A DNA stretch of 41,615 nucleotides, from positions 1 to 41,615 of the forward strand of contig JANXRM010000147.1 of NCBI GenBank assembly GCA_025353015.1, read 5' to 3'. The notes under the pieces were generated by a model that saw only the letters and a program-made list of their open reading frames with translations, made no database searches and had not been told where the DNA came from. Position 1 is the stretch's first letter. Each line of letters opens with the position of its first letter. This DNA comes from Hyphomicrobiales bacterium. GTDB lineage: Bacteria; Pseudomonadota; Alphaproteobacteria; Rhizobiales; Hyphomicrobiaceae. A program made the translations under genes and the position numbers. This document shows positions 35,530-41,615 of this stretch, piece after piece.

Positions 35530-35602
35530 CGCGAGCACCATGGGCATAGAGGATTGGGTGCTGCCAAGCTGCGTGAGTGGATGATGCTTTTGGGCCAAAG
35601 CC

Positions 35603-36361
35603 TCAAGCTCGCCGCCCGAAGGAGTTGCGCGCCATCGCTGGCCCTGCCAGTTGCGAACTACCGGCGCTGCGTTGCGGCCGGCGGGTGGTCATTGATGACG
35701 ATGCTCCCGTAAAGCCTGCCGACGCTCGTGTTGCTGCTTGTGCTTGCGGAGCAGTTCCCAGTCCTGTTGCCGCCGCCGTTGGCGCGGTCTGGCGCAGTTT
35801 CAGCGCCGTCTCGATGGCTGCATTTGCGCGGGAGTACGCTGGCCCGTCTGCGCCATTGTCGGGCATCTCGGCCTGTTTTCCGGCGATACCTTTGGCTGTC
35901 GCCATGGTGGTTGCCATGACGGCACCGCGAACGGTCGTAATCTTGCCGCCACTGAGTTTGTTCGCTGCAAACTTGAGGGCTGCCAATCCTATGATGACCA
36001 GCCAGAAAATGCCGCTGAAGCTCCAGGGGCGGTCCGGGACGGGCGGCAACTCCTTCATGCCGGCGACACGCATGAGCATCTGCAGTTGCGGCTCGGGCAA
36101 GCTGACATACTCGCTGTCTGAGCCGATATGGCCGACCCATTCGCCGCCGCTGGCGCTGTTAAACTTGTAGCCGAGATCGATGTAAATGCCGTCCTTGCGC
36201 AGCAAGGCTGGTATCCGCGGCAATTCCTTGACCAGGACCAAGGTCTCGCCGCGCAATCCGGGGATCGGGATGGGGATGCCGCGGCGCCGTGCTTCGGCAT
36301 CGTCGAGTGGAACGCAGATGGCGAGTAACAGCGCCAGAATGCCGAAAAATCTTTGAAACAT
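35603..36361 (-). CDS. Hypothetical exported membrane-anchored protein
   Basis: 252 residues, begins MFQRFFGILALLLAICVPLDDAEA, a signal peptide or first membrane helix. It continues with a compact domain (RRRGIPIPIPGLRGETLVLVKELP, IYIDLGYKFNSASGGEWVGHIG, SLPEPQLQMLMRVAGM), one transmembrane helix (SGIFWLVIIGLAALKFAANKL) and a low-complexity Ala/Thr-rich cytoplasmic or periplasmic tail. I know no named family. It is convergent with the extensin-like gene and divergent from the aminotransferase gene. The domain plus helix pattern suggests an envelope protein. Confidence 0.72.
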   Translation of the reverse strand: MFQRFFGILALLLAICVPLDDAEARRRGIPIPIPGLRGETLVLVKELPRIPALLRKDGIYIDLGYKFNSASGGEWVGHIGSDSEYVSLPEPQLQMLMRVAGMKELPPVPDRPWSFSGIFWLVIIGLAALKFAANKLSGGKITTVRGAVMATTMATAKGIAGKQAEMPDNGADGPAYSRANAAIETALKLRQTAPTAAATGLGTAPQAQAATRASAGFTGASSSMTTRRPQRSAGSSQLAGPAMARNSFGRRA

Positions 36362-36652
36362 GACCGCACCCCCCAGGCGACTTGGTGACGATCAGCTTAC
36401 CCGGGCGGCGTAAGCAATTTGCGAAAGAGATTAGTGAGTAATCGCTTAAAGAGCGTGCCTGGCGGTCAAGCCAATCTTTGATCGATCGAGCCATGCGTGA
36501 GCCATGGTTCGGCCGCTGGATCCGGCTGTTGCTGTTTGCAATAGTCACCAAGGGCTGGTTGCGGAGCAAAGCTCCTGTTTACGCGGTCTCCCTGGCAGCA
36601 TAGCCTGCGTTCAATCTTGGCCGCGCGCCGCTTCATCAAGGAACACCTCGTC

Positions 36653-38068
36653 ATGGATAGGTCGCACCATAACTACTCCCTCGAGGACCTCGACCGCGAG
36701 ACGCTCTTTCACCCGAACACATCCATTGCCGATCACCTGAAAAAGGGTCCGACGATTTTTTCGGATGCGCGCGGCGTACGCATTAGGGATCAGAAGGGCC
36801 GGGAGCTTATCGATTGCAGCGCGGGCCTGTGGTGCGTAAATATCGGCTATGGCCGGACAGAGATGGCGGAAGCCGCCAAGACGGCCATCGAAAATCTCGC
36901 CTACTATCATCTGTTCGGCGGCGCCTCGAACGAGCCGATCATTCGTCTGGCGGAACGCGTCTTGCGCCTGTTCCACGAGAAGGCCGGCGCCACGCACCTC
37001 TCGAAGGTCTTCTTCGGCCAGGGAGGTTCGGACGCCAACGATACCAACTTCAAGCTCGTCCGTTATTACAATAACCTGCGCGGATTGCCCAAAAAGAAGA
37101 AATTCATTTCCCGGCTCGGCGCCTATCATGGGTTGACCACGGTTGCCGCCAGCCTGACCGGCATTCCCGTCTATCACAAAGCCTTCGACCTGCCGATCGA
37201 GGGTGTGCTGCACACGTCCTGCCCGCATTATTTCCGCTTCGCGACGCCGGGCGAGACGGAGGCGGCCTTCACGGACCGCATGATCGCCGAGATCGAGGGC
37301 ATCATCCAGAAGGAAGGGCCCGACACGGTGGCCGCCTTCATCGCCGAGCCGATCATGGGTACTGGCGGCGTTCTGATGCCGCCATCAGGCTATTTCGAGA
37401 AACTGCAGAAGGTGCTCGACAAGCACGACATCCTGTTCATCGCGGACGAAGTCATCACCGGGTTCGGTCGCACCGGCCACTGGTTTGCAACGGGCGGCAT
37501 GAACATCAAGCCCGACATCGTCACACTCGCCAAGGGGATCACGTCGGCCTATTTCCCCGTTTCAGCGTCCGTTATCTCGGAGAAGATCTGGAACGTATTG
37601 AAGGATGCCTCGCCGGAGTTCGGCCCTGTGATGCATGGGTTTACCTATTCGGGCCATCCCGTCGGCGGGGCGCTGGGGCTCGTCAATATCGACATCATGG
37701 AGCGCGAAGGCCTCGTCGAGAATGCAGCCAAGGTCGGGCCTTACTTGAAGAAGCTGCTTGTCGATCGCGTCGGCGCAAACCCATTTGTCGGTGAAATCCG
37801 TGGTGACGGCATGATGCTCGGCGTCGAGCTGGTTGCCGACAAGGCCGCGCGCCGCTTCTTCGATCCCAAAGCGGGAGCGCACCGCGTGGTGGCCGCCAAA
37901 GCCTACGAGATGGGTGTCCTGACGCGGGCGCTGCCGTTTATCGAGGTGACCTCGTTTTCGCCACCGCTTTCGATGACGCGGGCGGAGGCGGAGGAAACTG
38001 TCGACCGTTATGGCCGTGCACTGGACGCGGTAACGGCGGACTTGGCCAAGTTGGCTGGGTCGGGTTGA
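36653..38068 (+). CDS. Class III (omega) aminotransferase
   Basis: 471-residue PLP enzyme of fold type I, class III. The PLP lysine is K294 ([15 protein letters not shown]) and the ring-binding Asp is D265 ([18 protein letters not shown]). Other marks are [40 protein letters not shown] and [14 protein letters not shown]. The layout fits putrescine/beta-alanine/taurine--pyruvate-type aminotransferases; the donor is not decided. Start at 36653 ([10 protein letters not shown]) has AAGGA 11 bases upstream; a TTG start 12 codons earlier is possible but weaker. Confidence 0.92.
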   Translation: MDRSHHNYSLEDLDRETLFHPNTSIADHLKKGPTIFSDARGVRIRDQKGRELIDCSAGLWCVNIGYGRTEMAEAAKTAIENLAYYHLFGGASNEPIIRLAERVLRLFHEKAGATHLSKVFFGQGGSDANDTNFKLVRYYNNLRGLPKKKKFISRLGAYHGLTTVAASLTGIPVYHKAFDLPIEGVLHTSCPHYFRFATPGETEAAFTDRMIAEIEGIIQKEGPDTVAAFIAEPIMGTGGVLMPPSGYFEKLQKVLDKHDILFIADEVITGFGRTGHWFATGGMNIKPDIVTLAKGITSAYFPVSASVISEKIWNVLKDASPEFGPVMHGFTYSGHPVGGALGLVNIDIMEREGLVENAAKVGPYLKKLLVDRVGANPFVGEIRGDGMMLGVELVADKAARRFFDPKAGAHRVVAAKAYEMGVLTRALPFIEVTSFSPPLSMTRAEAEETVDRYGRALDAVTADLAKLAGSG

Positions 38069-38204
38069 GAGTGTCCGATTTCGTACCCCGAATTACATCG
38101 CACGACCGGGCAGTATTGTCTGTTTGCCCTAGAATTGCCTTGCCGGATAAGGCGTCACCGGATCCAACGTTGCCGCGCATGAACTCATCAATGAAAGTAC
38201 CGAA

Positions 38205-39485
38205 ATGAGCGACAAGTTCGAAGTGGAATTGCGGGACGCAGCCCTCAGCTATCATAGCGCCCCGCAAGCCGGAAAAATCTCCGTGGTGCCGACAAAGCCG
38301 CTCGCCAACCAGCGCGATTTGTCGCTCGCCTATTCGCCGGGCGTGGCCTACGCCTGCCTCGCCATCAAGGAAAATCCTCTGGAAGCGGCCCGGCTGACGT
38401 CGCGGTCCAATCTCGTGGCCGTCATCAGCAATGGAACCGCCGTTCTCGGGCTTGGCAACATCGGCCCGCTGGCGAGTAAACCTGTTATGGAGGGCAAGGG
38501 CTGCCTCTTCAAGGCGTTCGCGGGCATCGACGTGTTCGACATCGAGCTGGCCGAAACCGATCCCGACAAGCTCGTCGAAATCATTGCCGCACTTGAACCG
38601 ACGTTCGGCGGCATCAATCTAGAAGACATCAAGGCACCGGAATGCTTCATCGTCGAGCGCAAGCTCAGGGAGCGCATGAAAATCCCGGTTTTCCACGATG
38701 ACCAGCACGGCACGGCCATCATCGTCGCGGCCGCGATCATCAATGGCCTGAAGCTCGTCGGCAAGAATTTGGCCGACGTCAAGCTGGCCTGTTCCGGTGC
38801 GGGCGCTGCCGCGATCGCCTGTCTTGATTTGCTTCTCAACTTCGGTCTGAAAAAAGAAAACATCGCCCTCACGGACAGCAAAGGCGTCGTGCATCAAGGC
38901 CGCAACGAGCTCGATCCCGATAAGGCTCGCTTCGCCGCCGTGACGAACTCACGCACGCTGAGCGAGATCATGGCAAACGCCGACATCTTTCTCGGGCTAT
39001 CGCAGGGCGGCGTCGTGACGAAGGCGATGGTGAAGTCGCTGGCGTCCAAGCCGTTAATCCTGGCGCTCGCAAATCCCGAGCCCGAAATCCGGCCCGAGCT
39101 CGTCAAGGAGGTTCGATCTGACGCTCTCATTTTTACGGGGCGATCCGACTATCCGAACCAGGTCAACAACGTGCTGTGTTTCCCATTCATGTTCCGCGGT
39201 GCGCTGGATGTCGGTGCGACGACCATCAACGAACCGATGAAGGTCGCGGCCGTCAAAGCCATCGCTGATCTTGCCCTTTTGGAAACCACGGCTGCCGTTG
39301 CCAGCGCCTATGGCGGCAAAAAATTCGCCTTTGGCCCGGAATATATGATCCCGACGCCGTTCGATCCCAGGCTGATCGAGTATATTGCGCCAGCCGTCGC
39401 CAAGGCCGCCATGGACAGCGGCGTGGCAGAGCGGCCGATCAAGGATCTCGAAGCCTATCGCCGGAGCCTCGTGCGCCCCGCATAG
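38205..39485 (+). CDS. maeB: NADP-malic enzyme of MaeB type, lacking the C-terminal PTA domain
   Basis: 426 residues covering only the malic domain and NAD(P)-binding domain. They match E. coli MaeB nearly motif for motif: GKISVVPTKPLANQRDLSLAYSPGVA, LVAVISNGTAVLGLGNIG, FAGIDVFDIELAE, EPTFGGINLEDIKAPECF, PVFHDDQHGTAII and TGRSDYPNQVNNVLCFPFMFRGALDVGA. MaeB normally continues into a phosphotransacetylase-like regulatory domain (about 760 residues in all). Here the frame stops after LEAYRRSLVRPA, just where the linker begins. The usual linker/PTA motif is not seen after the stop; the downstream DNA reads as an ABC operon fragment on the other strand. Either a single-domain variant or a truncated gene. 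Confidence 0.9.
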   Translation: MSDKFEVELRDAALSYHSAPQAGKISVVPTKPLANQRDLSLAYSPGVAYACLAIKENPLEAARLTSRSNLVAVISNGTAVLGLGNIGPLASKPVMEGKGCLFKAFAGIDVFDIELAETDPDKLVEIIAALEPTFGGINLEDIKAPECFIVERKLRERMKIPVFHDDQHGTAIIVAAAIINGLKLVGKNLADVKLACSGAGAAAIACLDLLLNFGLKKENIALTDSKGVVHQGRNELDPDKARFAAVTNSRTLSEIMANADIFLGLSQGGVVTKAMVKSLASKPLILALANPEPEIRPELVKEVRSDALIFTGRSDYPNQVNNVLCFPFMFRGALDVGATTINEPMKVAAVKAIADLALLETTAAVASAYGGKKFAFGPEYMIPTPFDPRLIEYIAPAVAKAAMDSGVAERPIKDLEAYRRSLVRPA

Positions 39486-39556
39486 ACGTTGAACAGCCGG
39501 CGGTTCCGCAGGCGATCGCCTGCCAGCCTTACCGGCGGCGGGTGGGGCTCGGTCAT
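39455..39556 (-). pseudogene. Possible N-terminal remnant of an ABC permease gene
   Basis: 33 residues (MTEPHPPPVRLAGDRLRNRR then LFNVYAGRTRLRR), start overlapping the previous stop as ATGA. Its place after an ATPase in a coupled series, and its basic N-terminal look, are what one expects of an ABC permease start. It runs into the malic enzyme's 3' end and stops. Only inference from context; no membrane helix is left. Confidence 0.3.
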
Positions 39557-39669
39557 GTGCTCGCCCGGCTGTGGAGGCGGCGGTCGATCGCCTTCCAGTC
39601 GCAGAGCAGTTCGAGCATCAGGACGAAGCTGGCGAGAGGCGCCAACCGCAGTAGGGCGACGATGGTCAT
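39553..39669 (-). CDS. 38-residue hydrophobic micro-ORF
   Basis: MTIVALLRLAPLASFVLMLE followed by LLCDWKAIDRRLHSRAST: one hydrophobic segment then a basic tail. Its ATG overlaps the chimera's stop (ATGA) and its stop overlaps the next ATG (ATGA), so it sits in a coupled series of three frames. It could be a small membrane protein of the ABC system or a chance frame. Confidence 0.35.
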   Translation of the reverse strand: MTIVALLRLAPLASFVLMLELLCDWKAIDRRLHSRAST

Positions 39670-40877
39670 GATGATGACGCCTTGGCCAGCCCACCGCCAT
39701 TTCCCGTGCCGCCATTCGCCGTGCTGCCAGAGCCTCTTCCGCCAGTGCTCCTGCCGATCGTCTTCAGCGATACCTCCCGTAACGATCGCCACAGCCGCGC
39801 AGTGATCGCACCGAACTCTGGCCGCTCGACGACACGGCTGTCGCGGCCGCGCACCCATCCGGTTTCGACCAGATCCATGATGCGCCCCGGCCGGGCCGAC
39901 ATCACGGCGATGCGGTCGGCGAGCATCGTCGCTTCGTCGAGCGCGTGTGTGATGAGGAACACCGTTGCGCCGGTTTTGCGCCAGAGGCGCAAAAGATCAT
40001 CGCCCATCAGCAGGCGTGTCTGCTGGTCGAGCGCGCCGAACGGCTCGTCGAGCAGGATCAGCCGCGGCTCGCCGGGTTGGATGTTGGCGTGGACGATCCA
40101 GCGCTCCAGGGCGGCGAAGCCACGTGGGTTGTGGTCGCGATCGAGGCCTACGACAACCGGCTTGTCCTGACTGGCCTTCGATTTCAAAAGCGATAGTTCG
40201 ATCCCGTCGACCGTCAGGCGGAGGACAGCGAGACCGTCGCCGCGCGTCTGATAATCGATCTCCGCCAGTTCCGACCGCCGCAAGGCCAGCATATAGAGGA
40301 GCGACAGCATCGCGGCGTCGCGCCGGTCCTGATCGCAGTCGCCGAGTGACGACAGAATCTCGCCGAGCAGTGCCGGTCGAAGCGGTGCCGCCTGCCGTTG
40401 CTCGCGGACGGCCTCGCGGCTGGCACCGGCAAGGGCGGTCACGAGATCGGGATCGGCGGCGTCGAACCGATATCCAAGAACTCGGTGCGCCGCCTTGACC
40501 GCAGCCAGTGCAACCGAAAGGGTGGAGCGACTGGCACCTGCCTCCGCGCGCTCGGTCAGCCACGAGGCGATGAGCACTGGCGCGATCGGCAAGATGAATT
40601 GATTGCCACGGCCCTTGAGCCACGCACTGAAGTGCTTCACTTGAGACTCGTAGGCCCTCGATGTGTTCCCAGCGCGCGATTTCGACTTGAAGCGGTGGAT
40701 TCGTTCCTGGTCGGCCTCGGGCAGATCGGCGACGGTCATGATTGTCGTCCCCGCTCCTTCGTCCAGAAGGGCAGGCAGAGCGTCCCTGGTGGTCTCCTGC
40801 GCTGGAGGCGGGATTTCGCCAGTCAGTACCTCGACGGGCGTCTGTAGGTTTCCCTGTGGCTCGGCTGATGTGGTCAT
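39666..40877 (-). CDS. Chimeric ORF: tyrosine recombinase N-part fused to ABC ATPase C-part
   Basis: 403 residues from two unrelated families. Residues 1 to about 268 are a tyrosine recombinase: a SAM-like DNA-binding domain (SRAYESQVKHFSAWLKG, WLTERAEAGASRSTLSVALA) and the start of the catalytic domain with its first Arg (LYMLALRRSELAEIDYQT) and a lysine-rich beta hairpin (LLKSKASQDKP). The His-x-x-Arg box and catalytic Tyr are missing. From about residue 270 the sequence is the back half of an SsuB/TauB-type importer ATPase: LILLDEPFGALDQQTR (Walker B and D-loop), VFLITHALDEATMLADRIAV (H-loop). Walker A and the signature LSGG are missing. The join is near 40058-40073 and is in frame. Neither half should be active alone. 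Confidence 0.85.
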   Translation of the reverse strand: MTTSAEPQGNLQTPVEVLTGEIPPPAQETTRDALPALLDEGAGTTIMTVADLPEADQERIHRFKSKSRAGNTSRAYESQVKHFSAWLKGRGNQFILPIAPVLIASWLTERAEAGASRSTLSVALAAVKAAHRVLGYRFDAADPDLVTALAGASREAVREQRQAAPLRPALLGEILSSLGDCDQDRRDAAMLSLLYMLALRRSELAEIDYQTRGDGLAVLRLTVDGIELSLLKSKASQDKPVVVGLDRDHNPRGFAALERWIVHANIQPGEPRLILLDEPFGALDQQTRLLMGDDLLRLWRKTGATVFLITHALDEATMLADRIAVMSARPGRIMDLVETGWVRGRDSRVVERPEFGAITARLWRSLREVSLKTIGRSTGGRGSGSTANGGTGNGGGLAKASSS

Positions 40878-40900
40878 TGTCGGTCCTCGCTCGTTTTATT

Positions 40901-40922
40901 CGTGATAACTAGACTTGTCACG
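40901..40922. repeat. Short inverted repeat by the HTH/integrase promoters
   Basis: CGTGA-N12-TCACG (40901-40905 and 40918-40922), overlapping the -35 box of the rightward promoter. Possible regulator site in the divergent gap. Confidence 0.35.
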
Positions 40923-40943
40923 AGTAATATGGGGTGTTAAAAT
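40915..40943 (+). promoter_or_regulatory. Strong sigma70-type promoter for the HTH gene
   Basis: TTGTCA (40915-40920), an exact 17-base spacer, then TAAAAT (40938-40943): five of six and five of six matches to the consensus boxes. It points at the HTH gene, whose start is 54 bases on. The surrounding gap is clearly AT-rich compared with the rest of the window. Confidence 0.65.
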
Positions 40944-40967
40944 ACCCTCTTAAAGGGGTATTAACAC
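40934..40967. promoter_or_regulatory. Candidate operator overlapping the -10 box
   Basis: GTGTTAAAATACCC (40934-40947) and GGGTATTAACAC (40956-40967) are inverted repeats apart from a 2-base deletion in the right arm. The left arm covers the TAAAAT box, the position of a repressor operator. The natural candidate binder is the HTH protein encoded next to it. Confidence 0.5.
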
Positions 40968-40996
40968 ACCCTCTAATATTGTTGAGCAAGGCGGGC

Positions 40997-41308
40997 ATGG
41001 CGAAGGGCATCGATCACGAAGTTTGGGACGGTCGGTTAGTCGCGGCGGCTCGGGCGCTCGCGAAGATGACGATCAAGGAACTGGCAGCGGCGGCGGCGAC
41101 GACCAGAAGGACCATCGACGAGATCGAGGCCGCTCCTGTCGTCCTGGTCAGCCCCAAGCGGCGACACGGCTATACGAGCGCGGTGGTGTGGTCGCGGATT
41201 GTCGCCGCCTTGGCTGCAGCCGGCGTCGAGATGGTGCCGGAGAGCGATCAACAAGGCGCTGGGGTACGGTGGGCCCGACCGAGGGAGGAGCGGACGCCGA
41301 GGTCTTGA
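40997..41308 (+). CDS. Small helix-turn-helix regulator-like protein
   Basis: 103 residues, start MAKGIDHEVWDGRLVAAARALAK at 40997. Residues 12-40 (RLVAAARALAKMTIKELAAA then AAATTRRTIDEIEAAP) match the XRE/Cro type HTH pattern (A-R-x-L-x-x-x-x-x-x-L-A-x-x-x-x-x-x-T-I-x-x-x-E). The C-terminus IVAALAAAGVEMVP...GAGVRW is the tail common to small alphaproteobacterial HTH proteins. The longer in-frame GTG start at 40934 would begin inside the promoter and was rejected. Divergent from the recombinase half of the chimera, as in phage and island regulator/integrase pairs. Confidence 0.72.
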   Translation: MAKGIDHEVWDGRLVAAARALAKMTIKELAAAAATTRRTIDEIEAAPVVLVSPKRRHGYTSAVVWSRIVAALAAAGVEMVPESDQQGAGVRWARPREERTPRS

Positions 41309-41314
41309 ACCAGA

Positions 41315-41614
41315 TTAGTGCTTCATCTGGCCCGGCTCGAATGTGTCCTCCAACATTTTCAGCTTCTTATTGTGCTGCTTCATCCGCTCGTCGTCGCGCT
41401 GACCCAACCACACCGCCAGATTCTCCTCTACGGCCTTTAGATCGAGCCACTCCAATGTAATTGAAGGGCGAGACGGCTCGTAGGCTCTTATACTTGCGTG
41501 AACCACGTATCTGCTCTGGTCTATGCATTTCGGGGTTGGCGACTCGAACGTGCCGATCCACTTTTTATCTGAACATCCCCAAACGATCGTCGCGGATTCC
41601 GTCCTGCCGCTACC
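41315..41614 (-). CDS. Hypothetical protein, N-terminus beyond window edge
   Basis: Open frame from the right edge to a TAA stop at 41315, giving 99 visible residues that include SATIVWGCSDKKWIGTFES, PSITLEWLDLKAVEENLAVW and the charged tail DERMKQHNKKLKMLEDTFEP. No family recognised. Less GC-rich codons (AAT, AAA, TTG) than the core genes suggest acquired DNA. Convergent with the HTH gene, 6 bases apart. Confidence 0.5.
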   Translation of the reverse strand, partial: GSGRTESATIVWGCSDKKWIGTFESPTPKCIDQSRYVVHASIRAYEPSRPSITLEWLDLKAVEENLAVWLGQRDDERMKQHNKKLKMLEDTFEPGQMKH

Positions 41615-41615
41615 G

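Noticed and set aside
39486-39665. Missing PTA domain recovered by a simple frameshift after maeB
   Set aside because: I saw no malic-enzyme linker or PTA motif in the plus-strand frames here; the DNA reads better as the coupled ABC fragment on the other strand.

Overview
The window looks like the chromosome of a high-GC alphaproteobacterium, most likely of the order Hyphomicrobiales (Rhizobiales). The evidence is the gene order pcm - tolC - popZ - valS, the order ispH - thrB - rnhA with a kinase-fold ThrB, a DUF2497/PopZ protein, a periplasmic extensin-like protein, and REP-like palindromes of types common in this order. No tRNA, rRNA, CRISPR array or intact insertion sequence was seen. The genus cannot be fixed from the sequence alone.

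Region by region: (1) 1-8951, minus strand: valS (runs off the left edge), popZ, two tandem TolC-type outer membrane proteins, pcm. (2) 9053-15509: a catabolic and transport block with an MmgE/PrpD protein, a divergent SDR dehydrogenase and MFS transporter, then a TauE-type permease, an HpcH/HpaI aldolase and an EamA/DMT transporter. (3) 15547-21195, minus strand: a complete glycine cleavage operon gcvT - gcvH - gcvPA - unknown ORF - gcvPB. It is headed by a promoter and a tandem glycine riboswitch, and the P protein is split in two. (4) 21272-24658: a lipoprotein divergent from ispH - thrB - rnhA. (5) 24969-28728: crotonase, epoxide-hydrolase-like protein, DadA-like FAD oxidase and KDPG/KHG aldolase, all plus strand. 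(6) 28860-34163: double-CMD protein, rhodanese, a small unknown ORF, two luciferase-like (LLM) flavin oxidoreductases and a 3-hydroxyisobutyryl-CoA-hydrolase-like protein. (7) 34426-38068: extensin-like protein, an unknown membrane protein and a class III aminotransferase. (8) 38205-41615: a MaeB-type malic enzyme lacking its usual phosphotransacetylase half, then a mosaic. The mosaic holds a piece of an ABC-importer operon fused in frame to the front of a tyrosine recombinase, a divergent small HTH regulator with a clear sigma70-type promoter, and an unknown partial gene.

How the parts work together: glycine binding by the riboswitch should control the T, H and split P proteins. Regions 2, 5 and 6 look like dispersed catabolism of organic acids, amino acids and acyl-CoAs with matching transporters. 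Palindromic repeats sit in intergenic gaps, two of them between convergent gene ends where they could end transcription from both sides.

The most unusual stretch is 39455-40985. There maeB, an ABC transporter operon and an integrase gene are joined at two breakpoints, one of them giving a 403-residue in-frame chimera. It is either the scar of a mobile-element rearrangement or an assembly join. I do not see a complete new defence or other multi-gene system.
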